This document shows, in pieces, positions 29,165 through 38,657 of a stretch of 64,000 nucleotides of DNA. Below the pieces are notes generated by a model. The model was not told the origin of the DNA. It did no database searches and worked only from the letters and a program-made list of their open reading frames with translations. The position numbers and the translations under genes were made by a program. The DNA comes from Corynebacterium afermentans subsp. lipophilum. Lineage in GTDB: Bacteria; Actinomycetota; Actinomycetes; Mycobacteriales; Mycobacteriaceae. The first letter of the stretch is position 1; each line of letters begins with the position of its first letter. The stretch lies in assembly GCF_030408375.1 (NCBI RefSeq), contig NZ_CP046530.1:2046001-2110000 (forward strand), given 5' to 3'.

Positions 29165-29803
29165 TCAGGCGTCCTTTTCGGCAGTGCGGTAGCGGTTGGC
29201 AACGACGTCCGCGAGGTCTGTGGTCAGCGGCCCAGAAGCTGACAGGTGCGGCGGGATCCGGTCCAGGAGTGTTCCGTGAGTGACAAACAGCGGCAGCACG
29301 TGCGTGTGCTTATCGACGAACCTCCGGTCGCCCCTCGTCGCCTGCACCACCGACACATCGACCCCCGCCAAACGCGCCAGGTCATCTGCCAGGCGTACGT
29401 AGTTCGCAGCCTGTTCGGCATCCGATGTGCCGACGGGGAATACGGTGGCGTGGGAGGCCGAAGGTGCGTCGATACGCAAACGCTTGTGCAGGGCCTCGGC
29501 GATGTCTGGGCCGGTGCCGAGCGGCTCTGCGAGGGTGAGGTCGCAGTGCTCGCGCGCCTCGGCGAGGTGGGCCGGCACGTCCACCTTCGCGTGGAACGCG
29601 CGGGTGAACAGGAGCGGCACGACGATGGCACGCGGCGATGACAGCGCCGCGGCCGCCTCGGCGAGGGTGGGGCGATCGAACTCGAGGTGCGCGTCCACCC
29701 ACTCCACACCGAGTGTGTCCGCCGCCGCTTCGGTGAGCGCGCGGATACCCTCCTTGGCGCGCGGGTGGCGCGAGCCGTGGGAGAGGGTGATCAGCGCGGT
29801 CAT
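29165..29803 (-). CDS. cysY: CbiX/SirB-like sirohydrochlorin ferrochelatase
   Basis: A 212-residue chelatase-fold protein. SHGSRHP near the N-terminus and the FTRAFHAKVDVPAH stretch carry the His residues expected to bind metal; the two halves are related, with a second FVTHGTLLDRIPPH-type site. It should insert iron into sirohydrochlorin to make sirohaem for the CysI sulfite reductase. It follows cysN by 10 bp in the C. glutamicum cluster order. A motif copy at 29308 reads FVDKH and shares TATCGACGAACCTCCGG with the copy at 1599. Confidence 0.87.
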   Translation of the reverse strand: MTALITLSHGSRHPRAKEGIRALTEAAADTLGVEWVDAHLEFDRPTLAEAAAALSSPRAIVVPLLFTRAFHAKVDVPAHLAEAREHCDLTLAEPLGTGPDIAEALHKRLRIDAPSASHATVFPVGTSDAEQAANYVRLADDLARLAGVDVSVVQATRGDRRFVDKHTHVLPLFVTHGTLLDRIPPHLSASGPLTTDLADVVANRYRTAEKDA

Positions 29804-29813
29804 GGTGCAGCTC

Positions 29814-31109
29814 CTAGCGCAGGCGCTTTCCCACGAGACCCGCGGCCAGCGTGTTGCCGGAAGACTGATCCACGAGCAGGAAATTGCCCACCGCGCCGCG
29901 GGCGGCGTAGGGCTCGACCGGCAGCTCGTCGGCGGTCTGGATGGTCACGTGCGCGATCTCGTTGAGCGCAACGGCCTCGGGCGAGGTGTTGTCGCCGGCG
30001 GCACCGTCGATGTCGAGGACGCGGTCCACGCTGGCCACGCGGGCGCGCACGAACGCGGTGCCGATGCGCAGCTTCACAGCCTGCCCGGCGCGCAGCTCCT
30101 TTTCGGTCAGCCCCACCACGGTGGCGGCGAACTCCCTTGTGTCTTCCGGCCGGGTTCCAGAGGCCAGGAGGTCGCCGCGGGTCAGGTCGATCTCGTCGGC
30201 AAGGCGCAGGGCAACCGAGTCGCCGGCGTGGGCGGTCTCCACCGGGCCGTCGGTGGAGTCGATGCCGGCGACGGTGGTCTTCCGGCCGTACGGGGCGAGG
30301 ATCTCATCGCCGACGGAGATGGAACCGGCGTTGACGCGGCCGGCGTAGGCGCGGTAGTCCGAGGCGTGCTCGCGCAGCACGTACTGGATGTTGAAGCGGA
30401 AGTCCAGGTCGTCGGCGCGGCCGTGGTGGACCGGGATGGTCTCTAGCAGCTCCAGCACGGTCGGGCCGGTGTACCAGGGGGTCGCGTCGCTGCGCTCCGC
30501 GACGTTATCTCCACGAAGCGCGGAAATCGGCACCACGTGCGGGTCCTCAATGCCGAGCTCGGCGGCCTTGGCGTCGAAGGTGGTCTTGATTTCGTTGAAG
30601 GTCTCCTCCGAGTAGCCGACCAGGTCGATCTTGTTCACCGCCAGGATCACGGTGCGCACGCCCAAAAGCTTGGCCACGGTGAGGTGGCGGACGGTCTGCT
30701 CCACCACGCCGTTGCGGGCGTCCACCAGCAGCACGACCACCTGGGAGGTGGACATGCCGGTCACGGTGTTGCGCGTGTACTGCACGTGCCCCGGGGTGTC
30801 GGCGAGGATGAAGGTGCGCTTGTCGGTGGCGAAGTAGCGGTAGGCCACGTCGATGGTGATGCCCTGTTCGCGTTCGGCGCGGAGCCCGTCGACAAGCAAG
30901 GAAAGGTCGAGACCCTCGAAGCCCCTGTCGGCCGAGGTGCGCTCGACGGAAGCGAGCTGGTCCGCAAGCACGGACTTCGTGTCGTGCAAAAGGCGTCCGA
31001 CGAAGGTGGACTTGCCGTCGTCGACGGAGCCGGCGGTGCACAGGCGCAGCGTTTCGCGGTCCGCCAAAGCGGCTGCGGCAGAAGCGGCTGGAGCGGTAGT
31101 CGTAGTCAT
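29814..31109 (-). CDS. cysN: Sulfate adenylyltransferase subunit 1 (GTPase)
   Basis: A 431-residue translation-factor-like GTPase that drives ATP sulfurylase. G1 is GSVDDGKSTFVGRLL, G3 DTPGHVQYTRN, G4 NKIDLVG; the EF-Tu-like beta-barrel domains follow. It lacks a C-terminal APS kinase domain, which fits direct APS reduction by CysH. Its ATG overlaps the cysD stop by 1 nt (TGATG), implying translational coupling and a 1:1 complex. Confidence 0.95.
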   Translation of the reverse strand: MTTTTAPAASAAAALADRETLRLCTAGSVDDGKSTFVGRLLHDTKSVLADQLASVERTSADRGFEGLDLSLLVDGLRAEREQGITIDVAYRYFATDKRTFILADTPGHVQYTRNTVTGMSTSQVVVLLVDARNGVVEQTVRHLTVAKLLGVRTVILAVNKIDLVGYSEETFNEIKTTFDAKAAELGIEDPHVVPISALRGDNVAERSDATPWYTGPTVLELLETIPVHHGRADDLDFRFNIQYVLREHASDYRAYAGRVNAGSISVGDEILAPYGRKTTVAGIDSTDGPVETAHAGDSVALRLADEIDLTRGDLLASGTRPEDTREFAATVVGLTEKELRAGQAVKLRIGTAFVRARVASVDRVLDIDGAAGDNTSPEAVALNEIAHVTIQTADELPVEPYAARGAVGNFLLVDQSSGNTLAAGLVGKRLR

Positions 31110-32023
31110 CAGAAGTAGCCTTCCTTCTTGCGGTCTTCCATGGCGGATTCGCTCAGGCGGTCGTCGGCGCGCGTCGCGCCGCGCTCGGTCAGGGTGGAGT
31201 TGGCGATCTCGACGAGCACCTCGTCGATCGTGGATGCGTCGGAGTCGACCGCGCCCGTGCAGGACATGTCGCCCACGGTGCGGTAGCGCACGCGGCGGGT
31301 CTCAAGCTGCTCGCCGTCGCGCGGGCCGCCCCACTCGCCCGGGGTCAGCCACATGCCGTCGCGGCCGAACACCTCGCGGTCGTGCGCGAAGTAAATCGAC
31401 GGCAGGGCAATCCCGCGCGCGCCGATGTACTCCCACACGTCCGCCTCGGTCCAGTTGGAGATGGGGAACACGCGCACGTTCTCGCCCGGCAGTGTCGCGC
31501 CGTTGTACAGGTCCCACAGCTCGGGGCGCTGGCGGCGCGGGTCCCAGCCGCCGAAGGAGTCGCGCACGGAGAACACACGCTCCTTGGCGCGGGCGCGTTC
31601 CTCGTCGCGGCGCGCGCCGCCCAAAACGGCGTTGTAGCCGACCTCCGCGATGGTCTCCACCAGCGGCACGGTCTGCAGCGGGTTGCGGGTGCCGTCGGGG
31701 CGTTCCTGCAGGTCGCCGCGGTCAATCCAGTCCTGCACCTCGGCCACGCGCAGGCGCAGCCCGTGCTTTTCCACCAGCTCGTCGCGGAACTGAATCACCT
31801 CCGGGAAGTTGTGGCCGGTGTCCACGTGCAAAAGCTCAATCGGCATCGCCGCCGGCGCGAAGGCCCGGCGCGCCAGCTCGAGGACCACGCAGGAGTCCTT
31901 GCCGCCGGAAAACAGCAGGCCGATCTTGTCGAACTGCCCGGCCACCTCGCGGATGATGTGGATGGACTCGTTTTCCAAGTCCTTCAGGTGCGGCGACAGC
32001 TCAGTTGTCGTTGCTTGCGTCAT
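31109..32023 (-). CDS. cysD: Sulfate adenylyltransferase subunit 2
   Basis: A 304-residue catalytic subunit of ATP sulfurylase, making adenosine 5'-phosphosulfate from sulfate and ATP. The PP-loop SGGKDSCVVLELARRAF is clear, followed by LLHVDTGHNFPEVIQFRD and the conserved SIYFAHDREVF. The start MTQATTTELS has AAGGAG about 11 nt upstream; twelve upstream in-frame codons were rejected. It works as a heterodimer with CysN. Confidence 0.95.
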   Translation of the reverse strand: MTQATTTELSPHLKDLENESIHIIREVAGQFDKIGLLFSGGKDSCVVLELARRAFAPAAMPIELLHVDTGHNFPEVIQFRDELVEKHGLRLRVAEVQDWIDRGDLQERPDGTRNPLQTVPLVETIAEVGYNAVLGGARRDEERARAKERVFSVRDSFGGWDPRRQRPELWDLYNGATLPGENVRVFPISNWTEADVWEYIGARGIALPSIYFAHDREVFGRDGMWLTPGEWGGPRDGEQLETRRVRYRTVGDMSCTGAVDSDASTIDEVLVEIANSTLTERGATRADDRLSESAMEDRKKEGYF

Positions 32024-32040
32024 CTTGTCTAAAGCTCCTT

Positions 32041-32820
32041 TTATTCGTGCAGGCCGCACTCGGTCTTGGATGCGAACGCCCAGCGCCCGGCGCGCGGGTC
32101 CTCCCCCTCGGCCACCGGCAGGGTGCAGGTCGCGCAGCCGATGGAGGGGTAGCCCTGACGGGTCAGCGGGTGGATGATCAGGTCGTTGTCCTCTTCGAAG
32201 GCCTCCGTGTCCTCCAGCGACCAGGTCACCAGCGGGGAGATCTTCAGCCGCCCGGTGTTATCCAGGCTCAGTGCGGGCGCCTCGGCCCGGGTGGGGCCGT
32301 CGGCGCGGCGCAGGCCAGTGATCCAGCCGGCGTACGGGCTCATGTGCACCGCCAGCGGCTCAACCTTCCGCATGCGGCAGCACGCGCCGGGGTTGCGCAG
32401 GTACAGGTTCGGGCCGTACACCTTGTCCTGCTCCGGGCGGGTGAGCTGGGCCTTTGCGCGCACCAGCGTGTGCGAGGGGTAGCGGGCCTCAACTGCGTCG
32501 GCCACCTCGAGGGTCTCCGGGAAGTGGTACTCGGTGTCCAAAAAGAGGAAATCCGCGTCGGGCAGGTGGCGCTCAGCCAACTCCGCCAACACTGTGTTCT
32601 CCATGGAGAGGGTCACCACGAGTTTGCCGGGCGCGTGCTCGTGGGCCCAGCCGAGGATGTCGGCGGCGGATGCGTCGTAAAGCTTGGGTGCCCACTCCTG
32701 AACAAGCTGAGCGTTTTGCTTCGCGACGTCCTCCGGCAACGCCGCCGTCTCCCTCGGCCCCTCCGGGCTGATCTCGGGGTCGCGGAAGTTTCCTCCCGGC
32801 TGGTTGAGCAGGTTGGTCAT
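32041..32820 (-). CDS. cysH: Adenylyl-sulfate reductase (thioredoxin-type)
   Basis: A 259-residue reductase that turns APS into sulfite. The paired cysteines for a 4Fe-4S cluster are present (CCRMRKVEPL and IGCATCTLP), which marks the APS rather than PAPS type; the C-terminal redox Cys is in TECGLHE. The ATG overlaps the cysX stop (ATGA). Absence of a kinase domain in CysN agrees with direct APS reduction. Confidence 0.94.
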   Translation of the reverse strand: MTNLLNQPGGNFRDPEISPEGPRETAALPEDVAKQNAQLVQEWAPKLYDASAADILGWAHEHAPGKLVVTLSMENTVLAELAERHLPDADFLFLDTEYHFPETLEVADAVEARYPSHTLVRAKAQLTRPEQDKVYGPNLYLRNPGACCRMRKVEPLAVHMSPYAGWITGLRRADGPTRAEAPALSLDNTGRLKISPLVTWSLEDTEAFEEDNDLIIHPLTRQGYPSIGCATCTLPVAEGEDPRAGRWAFASKTECGLHE

Positions 32821-33077
32821 CGCTTCTCTTCCTTCACTACTGCGGTATGCCCGTGCCGCGCCAGGGAGGCCTGCAGCGCCTCCTCCGTCGACGGCGCGGG
32901 CGCGTGCGGGGTGTCCGGATCGTCCTGGCCGTGGTACTTCACCTCGAAAACACGCAGGCACTCCCCGCATTTCCAGGCAAAGTCCGTCTCCTCGTTCGGC
33001 CAGAGGTCCTCCCCGCCACAATAAGGGCAAAACGAGGGGAAATTGCGGTTCGGATTCGGGGCTCGGCGAAAGCTCAT
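32817..33077 (-). CDS. cysX: Small CxxC/CxxC protein of the sulfite reductase operon
   Basis: An 86-residue protein with a zinc-ribbon or ferredoxin-like pattern: FCPYCGGEDLWPN then WKCGECLRVFEV, followed by an acidic Pro-rich tail. In C. glutamicum cysX has the same place and is thought to pass electrons between Fpr2 and CysI; this is not shown by the sequence. Its ATG overlaps the cysI stop (ATGA) and its stop overlaps the cysH start (ATGA), so it is tightly coupled on both sides. Confidence 0.87.
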   Translation of the reverse strand: MSFRRAPNPNRNFPSFCPYCGGEDLWPNEETDFAWKCGECLRVFEVKYHGQDDPDTPHAPAPSTEEALQASLARHGHTAVVKEEKR

Positions 33078-34732
33078 CGCAGGTCGTCCTCGTCCGCGCG
33101 GGCGACCCATTGACGGAATGTTTCCCCGTCCTCGCGCTTGTCCACGTAGTGCTGCACCACGCGCGTGACGTAATCCGTCAGCTCGGTCGACAGCACCTTG
33201 TGGCCGCGCAGCTTGCGGCCGAAGTTCGCGCCCTCTCCAATCGTGCCGCCCAGGTGCACCTGGAAGCCCTCGACCTTCTCGCCGTCCTCGTTCGCCACCA
33301 TCTGGCCCTTGAGCCCGATGTCGGAGACCTGGTGGCGCGCGCACGCATTCGGGCAGCCGTTGAGCGAAATGGTGATGGGCGAATCCAGGTCGCCGAAGCG
33401 CTCCTCCAGCTCATCCGCCAGCTCGATGGCGCGGGACTTCGTGGTCACGTGCGCAAGCTTGCAGTACTCCAGGCCGGTGCAGCTGAGCAGGCCACGGCGG
33501 AACTCGGAGGGCTTCGAGTACAGCCCCATTTCCTCCAAGTCGCTTTGCAGCTTCTCGACGTCCTCCGGTTTCACCCCGAGCAACAGCACCTCTTTAAACG
33601 GAGTGAAGCGCAGGTCGGTCACGCCGTATTTCTCCGCCAGGTCCGCGAGCGCAATGAGCTGCTCGCCGGACATGTGGCCCAGCGTGGGCTTCACGCCGAT
33701 GTAGACGTTGCCGTCTTTTTGCTCGTGCACGCCGATGTGGTCGCGGTCGACCAGGTTGTTGGGGGCCTTTGGGCCGTCGGCAAGCGCATAGCCCAAGTAA
33801 TCCTCCTCGAGGATGCGGCGGAACTTCTCCACGCCCCACTCCTTGACCAGGAACTTCAGGCGCGCGCGGTTGCGCAGGCGGCGGTAGCCGTAGTCGCGGA
33901 AGATGCGCACCACGTTCGCCCACACGTCCGGCACCTGTTCGAGGGTGACGAAGGCGCCGAGGGACTGCGCGAGCATCGGGTTGGTGGACAGGCCGCCGCC
34001 GACGTAGCACTCGAAGCCGGGGCCCAGCTCGGGGTGCTCGACGCCGATGAAGGCGAGGTCGTTGATCTCGTGAACGACGTCCTGGCGGGCGTTGCCGGAA
34101 ATCGCGGTCTTGAACTTGCGCGGCAGGTTCTGGAATTCGTCGTCGGTGACGATCTGCTGGATCTTGCGGATCGCGGGCGTGGCGTCGATGATCTCGTCCT
34201 TGGCAATGCCAGCGACCGGGGAGCCTAAGATCACGCGCGGCACATCGCCGCAGGCGTCCCAGGTGTTCAGGCCGTGCTCCTCGAGTGTGTCCCAGATCGC
34301 GGGGACGTCCTCGATGCGCACCCAGTGGAACTGGATGTTCTGGCGGTCGGTGAGGTCCACGGTGGAGCGTGCGTAGTCGCGGGAAAGCTCGCCGACGGCG
34401 CGGGCCTGCTCGGTGGAGCAGATGCCGCCGTCGAAGCGGATGCGCATCATGAAGTACTTGTCTTCCAGGACGCTGTTGTCCTCACCGGTGAACTCGCCGC
34501 CCAGGTTCTGCTTGCGCTGGGTGTACAGGCCGAGCCACTTAAAGCGCGGGTAGAGGTCCTCGCGGTCGATCGAATCGAAGCCGCCCTTGGAGTAGACGTC
34601 GATCACGCGCTGCTTGACGTCCAGGACTGGAGATTCCTGTTTAATCTCCTCGTCGTGGTTCAGTGGCGTGGAGCCGTCGATAAGCCACTGCCCCTCCGGC
34701 TTCTTCGTCCTGGGCTTAGTGGGTGCGCTCAT
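33074..34732 (-). CDS. cysI: Ferredoxin-dependent sulfite reductase
   Basis: A 552-residue sirohaem/4Fe-4S enzyme that reduces sulfite to sulfide with six electrons. The cluster-binding cysteines are in LLSCTGLEYCKLAHV and LNGCPNACARH; the two half-repeats of the nitrite/sulfite reductase fold are present (MRIRFDGGICSTEQARAV early). It heads the cys operon, divergent from fpr2 across a 238-bp region with three McbR-like sites. Confidence 0.94.
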   Translation of the reverse strand: MSAPTKPRTKKPEGQWLIDGSTPLNHDEEIKQESPVLDVKQRVIDVYSKGGFDSIDREDLYPRFKWLGLYTQRKQNLGGEFTGEDNSVLEDKYFMMRIRFDGGICSTEQARAVGELSRDYARSTVDLTDRQNIQFHWVRIEDVPAIWDTLEEHGLNTWDACGDVPRVILGSPVAGIAKDEIIDATPAIRKIQQIVTDDEFQNLPRKFKTAISGNARQDVVHEINDLAFIGVEHPELGPGFECYVGGGLSTNPMLAQSLGAFVTLEQVPDVWANVVRIFRDYGYRRLRNRARLKFLVKEWGVEKFRRILEEDYLGYALADGPKAPNNLVDRDHIGVHEQKDGNVYIGVKPTLGHMSGEQLIALADLAEKYGVTDLRFTPFKEVLLLGVKPEDVEKLQSDLEEMGLYSKPSEFRRGLLSCTGLEYCKLAHVTTKSRAIELADELEERFGDLDSPITISLNGCPNACARHQVSDIGLKGQMVANEDGEKVEGFQVHLGGTIGEGANFGRKLRGHKVLSTELTDYVTRVVQHYVDKREDGETFRQWVARADEDDLR

Positions 34733-34746
34733 CTACTCTCCCTAAC

Positions 34747-34917
34747 TAGACAACTCTGTACACCTCCGGGTGGCCCGGAGCCATTGCTGGCCAATAGTGC
34801 CGGACTACTCGGTCTAAAACAACCGGACTATCGAAAGTGCCGGTTAATGCCGTGAATGTAAACGTTTTACGAGGGCTGAGAATGAAATTATTTGCAGGTT
34901 TAAGACCACTCGGTCTA
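34747..34917. promoter_or_regulatory. Three McbR-like operator sites between cysI and fpr2
   Basis: The C. glutamicum McbR consensus is TAGAC-N6-GTCTA. Here TAGAC-AACTCT-GTACA lies at 34747-34762, CGGAC-TACTCG-GTCTA at 34801-34816, and AAGAC-CACTCG-GTCTA at 34902-34917. The third lies just before the fpr2 -10 box TATAGT (34923-34928), the first within about 30 bp of the cysI start. This predicts repression of both directions by a McbR-type TetR regulator of sulfur metabolism. Confidence 0.7.
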
Positions 34918-34970
34918 TACGCTATAGTGTCCACCATCAACACACCCTTTTGCGAAAGGACAATGAACTT

Positions 34971-36338
34971 ATGAGCCTGCGCGTCGCCGTAGTTGGTGCC
35001 GGCCCTGCCGGCATTTACGCCTCCGACCTGCTAATCCGCAACGAAGAACACGACATCCACGTCGACCTTTTCGAGCAGATGCCAGCCCCGTTCGGCCTGA
35101 TCCGTTACGGCGTGGCCCCCGACCACCCGCGGATTAAGGGCATTGTGAAGTCCCTGCACAACGTGCTGGACAAGGACAAGCTGCGCCTCATCGCCAACGT
35201 CACCGTCGGCCGCGATGTCACCATCGACGACCTGCGGGACTACTATGACGCTGTTGTCATCTCCACCGGTGCTGTGCGCGACCGCGAGCTGCTCATCCCG
35301 GGTGGCGACAAGTCCATCGGCGCCGGCGAGTTCGTCGGCTTCTACGACGGCAACCCGCGCTTCGAGCGCAACTGGAACCTCGAGGCCAAGGAAGTCGCCG
35401 TCGTCGGCGTGGGCAACGTCGCCCTGGACATCTCCCGCGTCCTGGCCAAGACCGGCGACGAGCTCGCCGTCACCGAGATCCCGGATAACGTGTACGAGTC
35501 GCTGAAGAACAACAAGGCCGAGACCGTGCACATGTTCGGCCGCCGCGGCCCCGCCCAGGCGAAGTTCACGCCGAAGGAGCTGCGCGAGCTCGACGAGTCC
35601 GACACCATCCAGGTGCTCGTGGACCCCGAGGACATCGACTACGACGAGCTGTCCGAGCAGGTCCGCCGCTCCGACAAGTCCGTCGACCTGAACTGCCAGG
35701 TGCTGGAGCAGTACGCCATGCGCGAGCCGGACGACGCGCCACACAAGATCCACATCCACTTCTTCGAAGAGCCGGTGGAGGTGCTCACCGACGACTCCGG
35801 CGCCGTGACCGGCATCCGCACCGAGCGCCAGGAGCTCGACGGCAACGGCGGCATCCGCGGTACCGAGAAGTTCACCGACTGGCCGGTCCAGCAGGTCTAC
35901 CACGCCGTGGGCTACCGCTCCGAGCCGGTCGAGGGCGTGCCCTTCGACCTGGAGCGCCACGTCATCCCAAACGACGGCGGCCACGTGCTGGTCTCCGCCG
36001 ACGAGGGCGCGGGTGTCGAGGACAAGCTCTACGTCACCGGCTGGATCAAGCGTGGCCCGATCGGCCTGATCGGCAACACCAAGTCCGACGCCAAGGAAAC
36101 CACCGACATGCTCGTGGCCGACGCCGCGGCAGGCCGCCTCGCCGCCCCGTCGCACACCGGCGCGGACGATATCTTCGATCTGCTCCGCGAGCGCGGTGTG
36201 GACTACGCCACCTGGGAAGGCTGGTACAAGCTGGACGAGGCCGAGCGCGCCCTCGGCGCCGCCGACCCGAACTTCCCGCGCGAGCGCAAGAAGATCGTGG
36301 AGTGGGACGAGATGCTGGGCCACTCCCGCGCGCAGTAG
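34971..36338 (+). CDS. fpr2: Ferredoxin/flavodoxin-NADP reductase
   Basis: A 455-residue FprA-type flavoenzyme that moves electrons from NADPH to ferredoxin for sulfite reduction. The FAD-binding site is VVGAGPAGIYASDLL at the N-terminus, followed by APFGLIRYGVAPDHP; the NADP site is VVGVGNVALDISRVL. The start MSLRVAVVGAG has GAAAGGAC upstream; seven earlier in-frame codons were rejected. It is divergent from the cys operon and shares its McbR-like sites. Confidence 0.93.
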   Translation: MSLRVAVVGAGPAGIYASDLLIRNEEHDIHVDLFEQMPAPFGLIRYGVAPDHPRIKGIVKSLHNVLDKDKLRLIANVTVGRDVTIDDLRDYYDAVVISTGAVRDRELLIPGGDKSIGAGEFVGFYDGNPRFERNWNLEAKEVAVVGVGNVALDISRVLAKTGDELAVTEIPDNVYESLKNNKAETVHMFGRRGPAQAKFTPKELRELDESDTIQVLVDPEDIDYDELSEQVRRSDKSVDLNCQVLEQYAMREPDDAPHKIHIHFFEEPVEVLTDDSGAVTGIRTERQELDGNGGIRGTEKFTDWPVQQVYHAVGYRSEPVEGVPFDLERHVIPNDGGHVLVSADEGAGVEDKLYVTGWIKRGPIGLIGNTKSDAKETTDMLVADAAAGRLAAPSHTGADDIFDLLRERGVDYATWEGWYKLDEAERALGAADPNFPRERKKIVEWDEMLGHSRAQ

Positions 36339-36357
36339 TAGCAAGTGCAACAACAGC

Positions 36358-37524
36358 ATGCAGTGGCCCGCACGCATCCTCGCCGCCCCGCTCGCGATGA
36401 TCGCGGCGCTGGCTGCCTGGCTGGCGCTCGCGCCGTTCACCCCGCACGTCGCGTACTGGGGCGCGGCATCGCTGGTCAGCCCGCAGTACGCGGGCCCGCT
36501 CCTGCTCATTTCGCTGGGCGTGGCGGCGGCGTCTGCCGCACTCGCCCGCGCCTCGCGGGCGAACCTTCTGCCGGCGGCCCTCGGGGTGGTGGCCACCGCG
36601 GCCGCCGCGGCGCTTTTCGGCGGCCAGCTGCACGCCGCCCGCGCGCTTGGCACCGATGCCGACGCGTGGGCCGCGCTGAGCTGGGCGGGGTTGGACAAGA
36701 CCGCCCAGGGGCCCGACGCGACCGTCCCGTTCGACCTCTTCGGGGCCGACGAGCTGGACATGGACGTCTACCTCCCGCGGGAGGGCGGCCCGCGCCCCGT
36801 CCTCCTCTACACGCACGGCGGCGGCTGGGACCAGCTCAATAAGCGTTCCCAGGCCTACAACATGCGGCAGATGGCTGACCGCGGCTACGTTGTGGTGTCG
36901 ATGGATTACACGTTGTCTAGCCGTGAGCAGCCCACCTGGGACGTCGCCGCCGGCGAGGTTGGCTGCGCATTTACGTGGGTGGGCGCGCACGCCGCCGACT
37001 ACGGTGGGGACCCGGCGAGGTTCTTCACCTACGGCGAGTCCGCCGGAGGGCAGTTGCTTCTCGACGCCTCCTACGATGCCGCCGCCGGCACGCTTACCTC
37101 CGACTGCGGCGGCCGCGCCGCCGTCCCCCGCGCCGTCTATGCCGACTCCCCCGCTCTCGACGCCCGGGCCGTGTGGGGCGGCGACGACCCGTACGCCGGC
37201 CGCGGCGCGCGCGAGACGGTGGAAAAGTACCTGGGCGGCACCCCGGGCGAATACCCGGCGCGCGCCGACGCGGTGACCTCGGCGAACCACGTCACGGACC
37301 GCTCGCAGCCGACGATGATCGTGCGCAGCGCGGACGACCGCCTCGTCCCGCCCGGCAGCTACGAGGGTTTCCACGCCGCCGCGGCGGCGAGCGGCGTCGA
37401 GCTCACCGAGCAGGTACGCCCGCACGCCGACCACGCCTCCGCGCTGAGCGCCCACGGAGTGTGGAACCAGCACCTGCTCGACTCCATGACGACGTTCTTC
37501 GCGGAGCACGGGGCGGACGCGTGA
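36358..37524 (+). CDS. Membrane-anchored alpha/beta hydrolase (esterase/lipase-like)
   Basis: A 388-residue protein. The first ~95 residues hold three hydrophobic helices; the catalytic domain then shows the oxyanion-hole motif YTHGGGWDQL, nucleophile elbow TYGESAGGQLL, an Asp in SADDRLVPPG and a His in PHADHASAL, all as in the HSL/BD-FAE esterase group. It probably faces the cell exterior. The ATG (MQWPARILAAP) lies 19 bp after fpr2. Its stop overlaps the start of the histidine kinase, which suggests a link to the envelope signalling operon. The substrate is unknown. Confidence 0.82.
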   Translation: MQWPARILAAPLAMIAALAAWLALAPFTPHVAYWGAASLVSPQYAGPLLLISLGVAAASAALARASRANLLPAALGVVATAAAAALFGGQLHAARALGTDADAWAALSWAGLDKTAQGPDATVPFDLFGADELDMDVYLPREGGPRPVLLYTHGGGWDQLNKRSQAYNMRQMADRGYVVVSMDYTLSSREQPTWDVAAGEVGCAFTWVGAHAADYGGDPARFFTYGESAGGQLLLDASYDAAAGTLTSDCGGRAAVPRAVYADSPALDARAVWGGDDPYAGRGARETVEKYLGGTPGEYPARADAVTSANHVTDRSQPTMIVRSADDRLVPPGSYEGFHAAAAASGVELTEQVRPHADHASALSAHGVWNQHLLDSMTTFFAEHGADA

Positions 37525-38657
37525 GCGGCCAGCTGACCGGGCGCGCCCGCACCGGCGCGGCGGTGGCCTCGATCCTGCTCGGCGCGCTCTTCATCGTCGA
37601 CTGGGTGACAGTGCAGTCGCCGGTCGGCGCGGCGGCAAAGCTGGCCGGGGCCGCCATCCTGGCGGGCGCGACCGCCTCCTGCGCCGCGCTGTGGGTCCCC
37701 GGCATCGCCGCGTGCGCCACCCTTGCCCTGGCGCTGCAGAGCCTCAGCGTCTTCCTCTACTGGGCCCCGCCGCTGGCGTTCGCCTCCTACCTGCTGGGCC
37801 TGTCCGCCCCGCGCAGGCAGCGGCCCTGGCTCGTGGCGTGGGTGCTGGGGGTCTCCACCGCCGGCCTCTACGCCCACCACCTGTTCTTCGACGCCGAGTG
37901 GCCCAGCGGCATGACCACCACCGAGGCGGTGGAGGCCGGGGTCGGCGCGACCGTGCTGTGCTGGCTGGCGCTGGGCTTCTTCTACCTGCTGGGCACCCAG
38001 GCGCGCCAGCGCCGCGAGCGCATCTCGGAGCTAGAGCAGCAGGTGGAGTTCGCGCACGTGCGCGAGCGCACGCAGATCGCCCGGGAGATGCACGACATCG
38101 TCGCGCACACGCTCGCGGGCATCACCGCGCTTGCCGACGGCGCCCGCTACGCCGCCAAGTCCAACCCGGAGGTAGCGGAGGAGGCGCTGGAGACCATCAG
38201 CCGGGAGTCGCGCACGGCGCTCGGCCAGATACGCGGGCTGCTCAGCGTGCTGCGCAGCGACGAGACCGAGCGCCCCGCCGGCACCGCGCCGAGCCGGCAC
38301 GACTTCGAGGCGCTTTTCGACGACGCCCGCCGCCGCGGGACCGACCTGACCGTCGAGGGCCTCGACGACCTGCCCGCCGACCTGCCCGCGCTCACGCAGT
38401 TCACGCTCTATCGCGTTTGCCAGGAGGCAGTGACCAACATGCTGCGGCACGCGTCCTCCCCCGCCGGCGTGATCCGGTTTGTGGTGGGTGCCCACTCGAT
38501 TGTGGTGGAGGCGGAAAACGCGGCATCAAAAAGCAAAAGCTCGACGGGGGGCTTCGGGCTGGTGGGCATCGAGGAGCGGGTGGCCGCGGTCAGCGGGCGG
38601 GTACGCTTCGAGCGCGACGGTGGCAAGTTTGTGCTGACGGCGGAGGTACCTCGATGA
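37521..38657 (+). CDS. Sensor histidine kinase (HisKA_3 type)
   Basis: A 378-residue sensor. About five membrane helices (residues 10-165) with little extracellular sequence suggest it senses within the membrane. A short coiled coil leads to the dimerisation helix with the phospho-acceptor His in REMHDIVAHTLAGI, and a C-terminal ATPase domain (QEAVTNMLRHAS, GGFGLVGIEERV). The GTG start overlaps the hydrolase stop and its stop overlaps the regulator start (ATGA). It phosphorylates the regulator at 38654 and probably controls the ABC genes that follow. Confidence 0.9.
   Translation: MSGQLTGRARTGAAVASILLGALFIVDWVTVQSPVGAAAKLAGAAILAGATASCAALWVPGIAACATLALALQSLSVFLYWAPPLAFASYLLGLSAPRRQRPWLVAWVLGVSTAGLYAHHLFFDAEWPSGMTTTEAVEAGVGATVLCWLALGFFYLLGTQARQRRERISELEQQVEFAHVRERTQIAREMHDIVAHTLAGITALADGARYAAKSNPEVAEEALETISRESRTALGQIRGLLSVLRSDETERPAGTAPSRHDFEALFDDARRRGTDLTVEGLDDLPADLPALTQFTLYRVCQEAVTNMLRHASSPAGVIRFVVGAHSIVVEAENAASKSKSSTGGFGLVGIEERVAAVSGRVRFERDGGKFVLTAEVPR

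Noticed and set aside
35031-36761. A 576-codon leftward frame opposite fpr2 and the hydrolase
   Set aside because: No motif, no ribosome site and no promoter; the opposite strand carries two well-supported genes.
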